Assembly (NCBI GenBank): GCA_052387115.1
Contig: JBQTJM010000033.1
Location: 1-15,196 of the forward strand
Direction of reading: 5' to 3'
DNA: 15,196 nucleotides
Source of the DNA: JACCXJ01 sp052387115
GTDB lineage: Bacteria > Pseudomonadota > Gammaproteobacteria > JACCXJ01
Numbering within the stretch: the stretch's first letter is position 1; every line of letters starts with the position of its first letter. Positions 13,979-15,196 of the stretch are shown piece after piece. Made by a program: the position numbers and the translations under genes. Below the pieces are notes generated by a model. It worked only from the letters and a program-made list of their open reading frames with translations. It was not told the origin of the DNA and did not search any database.

Positions 13979-14947
13979 ATGCTGATAAGCGTCATCACCC
14001 CCTGCTTCAACGAAGAGCCGAATATTCGCGACTGCCACCTAGCCGTGCGGGAGCTTTTTGCAGAGCGCCTTAGCGGTTACGACTACGAGCACATTCTCTG
14101 CGACAACGCTTCGACCGACGGGACGGTTCAGATCCTGCGGGAGATCGCTGGTGAGGACAGCCGAGTGAAGGTCATCCTAAACGCGCGAAACTACGGCCCG
14201 TTCCGGTCGGCGTTCAACGCGCTGCTGGCGACCTCCGGAGACGCGGTCGTCGTCATGCTAGCGGCGGATCTTCAGGACCCACCTGAGATCATCGCGGACT
14301 TCGTTGAGCGCTGGCAGCAGGGCCGCGAGGTCGTATATGGAATTCGAAGCAACAGGGAGGAAGGGTATGTCATTCGGACGCTCCGGAAGATCTACTACCG
14401 CCTAGTGAGCCGCGTTGCTCAGATCGAGATCCCGCTTGACGCGGGGGAGTTCCAGCTCATCGACCGAGTCGTGGTAGATGCACTGCGCGAGCACGAGGAC
14501 TACTACCCTTACATTCGAGGAATGATCGCCAACTGCGGCTTTCGCAGCGAAGGGGTACCGTATGTGTGGCGTGCGCGGAAAAAGGGGCTGTCGAAGAACC
14601 GTCTGTATCACCTAATCGATCAGGGGTTGAACGGTGTCATTTCCTTCACCAACATCCCGATGAGGCTGTGCATGATCACGGGTTCGGTGATTGCCGCAGC
14701 CAGCATTGCCTACGCGCTCGTGACTCTCATCCTCAATCTCTGGCACTACCGGGAGCTCGCTGCACCCGGTATTCCGACCCTCATTACCGCGCTTTTTTTC
14801 TTCAGCGGTATCCAGCTCTTTTTTCTCGGCCTGCTGGGCGAGTACGTCAGCGCGATTCATTTCCAGGTAAGAAAGCGCCCGCTCGTGGTCGAGCGCGAGC
14901 GCATCAACTTCCACGACCCATCGGAGGCGAGGCGAGAGCGCCCTTGA
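13979..14947 (+). CDS. GtrB/ArnC-like polyprenyl-phosphate glycosyltransferase (GT2)
   Basis: The protein has 322 residues. The GT-A domain starts I-S-V-I-T-P-C-F-N-E-E (3-13), with D-N-A-S-T-D-G-T (42-49) and the metal-site motif D-L-Q-D-P-P-E (97-103). These are hallmarks of the dolichol/undecaprenyl-phosphate sugar synthases (DPM1, ArnC, GtrB). A-G-E-F-Q-L-I-D-R (155-163) and K-K-G-L-S-K (201-206) also fit. Two membrane helices (about 228-252 and 267-290) end the protein. It should link a nucleotide sugar to undecaprenyl phosphate; in this operon the donor is probably the CDP-sugar made upstream (inference). ATG 13979 is 4 bp after gtrA; the frame is open upstream only as shadow. Its TGA lies inside repeat B. 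Confidence 0.9.
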   Translation: MLISVITPCFNEEPNIRDCHLAVRELFAERLSGYDYEHILCDNASTDGTVQILREIAGEDSRVKVILNARNYGPFRSAFNALLATSGDAVVVMLAADLQDPPEIIADFVERWQQGREVVYGIRSNREEGYVIRTLRKIYYRLVSRVAQIEIPLDAGEFQLIDRVVVDALREHEDYYPYIRGMIANCGFRSEGVPYVWRARKKGLSKNRLYHLIDQGLNGVISFTNIPMRLCMITGSVIAAASIAYALVTLILNLWHYRELAAPGIPTLITALFFFSGIQLFFLGLLGEYVSAIHFQVRKRPLVVERERINFHDPSEARRERP

Positions 14948-15009
14948 TTTCAACCCCCGCGGATGGGTAAGGTGTGCCCGAGAAGGACGGCCCCCTGTGT
15001 GAACATAGC
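14941..15009 (+). repeat. Interspersed direct repeat, copy B (69 bp)
   Basis: Same orientation as copy A, 11,030 bp further on. It has the 50-bp core with one mismatch and the 16-bp distal block, but lacks the extra degenerate tandem unit of copy A. It supplies the stop codon of the GT2 gene and ends 18 bp before the ATG of an lhr helicase gene. The two copies delimit the CDP-sugar operon. Confidence 0.85.
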
Positions 15010-15027
15010 GCCCAGGGTTCCTCCCGG

Positions 15028-15196
15028 ATGCGACGGTCCACCGTGACGAGCTCGTGCAACGCGCCCCCAAACGAAATTCGGACTAGCTTGCGAGCGATCG
15101 ACGACTTCCACCCGGCCATCCGGAACTGGTTTTCCGGCCGGTTCGCGGCGCCGACGCCATGCCAGATAGAGGCCTGGCCCGCGATCCTGGAAGGTC
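15028..15196 (+). CDS. lhr: Lhr-type ATP-dependent helicase, N-terminal part (runs off the window)
   Basis: The frame is open from ATG 15028 to the window end (56 codons). From residue 25 it reads D-F-H-P-A-I-R-N-W-F and then F-A-A-P-T-P-C-Q-I-E-A-W-P-A-I. This is the characteristic start of Lhr-family superfamily-2 helicases (DNA repair/RNA-related, about 1,400 or more residues in the long form, shorter in others), including the Q-motif before Walker A. Walker A would lie just beyond the window. GTG 15043 or TTG 15088 are alternative starts; no strong ribosome site marks any of them. It lies right behind repeat B, and an internal piece of a homologous gene lies right behind repeat A. Confidence 0.78.
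   Translation, partial: MRRSTVTSSCNAPPNEIRTSLRAIDDFHPAIRNWFSGRFAAPTPCQIEAWPAILEG

Noticed and set aside
3911..15009. Repeats A and B as parts of a CRISPR array
   Set aside because: Only two copies 11 kb apart, no regular spacers and no cas genes; the 16-bp tandem in copy A is degenerate and has no spacer of array size.

Overview
The window reads as a surface-glycan (LPS, capsule or glycoprotein) accessory region from a Gram-negative, probably proteobacterial, genome of moderately high GC. Support comes from rfbF/rfbG-type CDP-sugar genes, GT-C membrane glycosyltransferases, a GtrA/GtrB-like pair, four different sulfotransferases and a bacterial Lhr-type helicase. The exact taxon cannot be fixed from the sequence.

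Left part (1-3844). The 3' end of a GT39/ArnT-like membrane protein comes first. It is followed by a 36-codon stump of a family-2 glycosyltransferase and a sulfotransferase, all on the plus strand. Two more sulfotransferase-like genes lie on the minus strand and converge on them. The farther one (2798-3844) is visibly poorer in GC than the rest.

Boundary zone (about 3895-4716). Here are an 89-bp repeat (copy A), a truncated and frameshifted internal piece of an Lhr-type DEAD/DEAH helicase, and about 300 bp with no recognisable gene but a plausible sigma70-type promoter.

Main operon (4717-14947, all plus strand, mostly overlapping or closely spaced genes). In order: a GT-C membrane glycosyltransferase; rfbF (glucose-1-phosphate cytidylyltransferase); rfbG (CDP-glucose 4,6-dehydratase); a fourth sulfotransferase; an APH-fold small-molecule kinase; an NAD-dependent epimerase/reductase; the two halves of a split transketolase; a GtrA-like flippase; and a GtrB/ArnC-like polyprenyl-phosphate glycosyltransferase. 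The most economical reading (inference) starts with RfbF/RfbG making CDP-4-keto-6-deoxyglucose. The transketolase pair and the reductase then convert it to an unusual, perhaps two-carbon-branched, sugar. The GtrB-like enzyme loads the sugar on undecaprenyl phosphate, GtrA flips it, and the GT-C enzyme adds it to a periplasmic acceptor. Sulfotransferases, and possibly the kinase, decorate the product.

Right edge (14941-15196). A second copy (B) of the same repeat is followed by the start of an intact-looking lhr helicase gene that runs off the window. The 11-kb operon is therefore bracketed by direct repeats, each abutting lhr sequence. This suggests an exchangeable glycan cassette inserted beside lhr by repeat-associated recombination.
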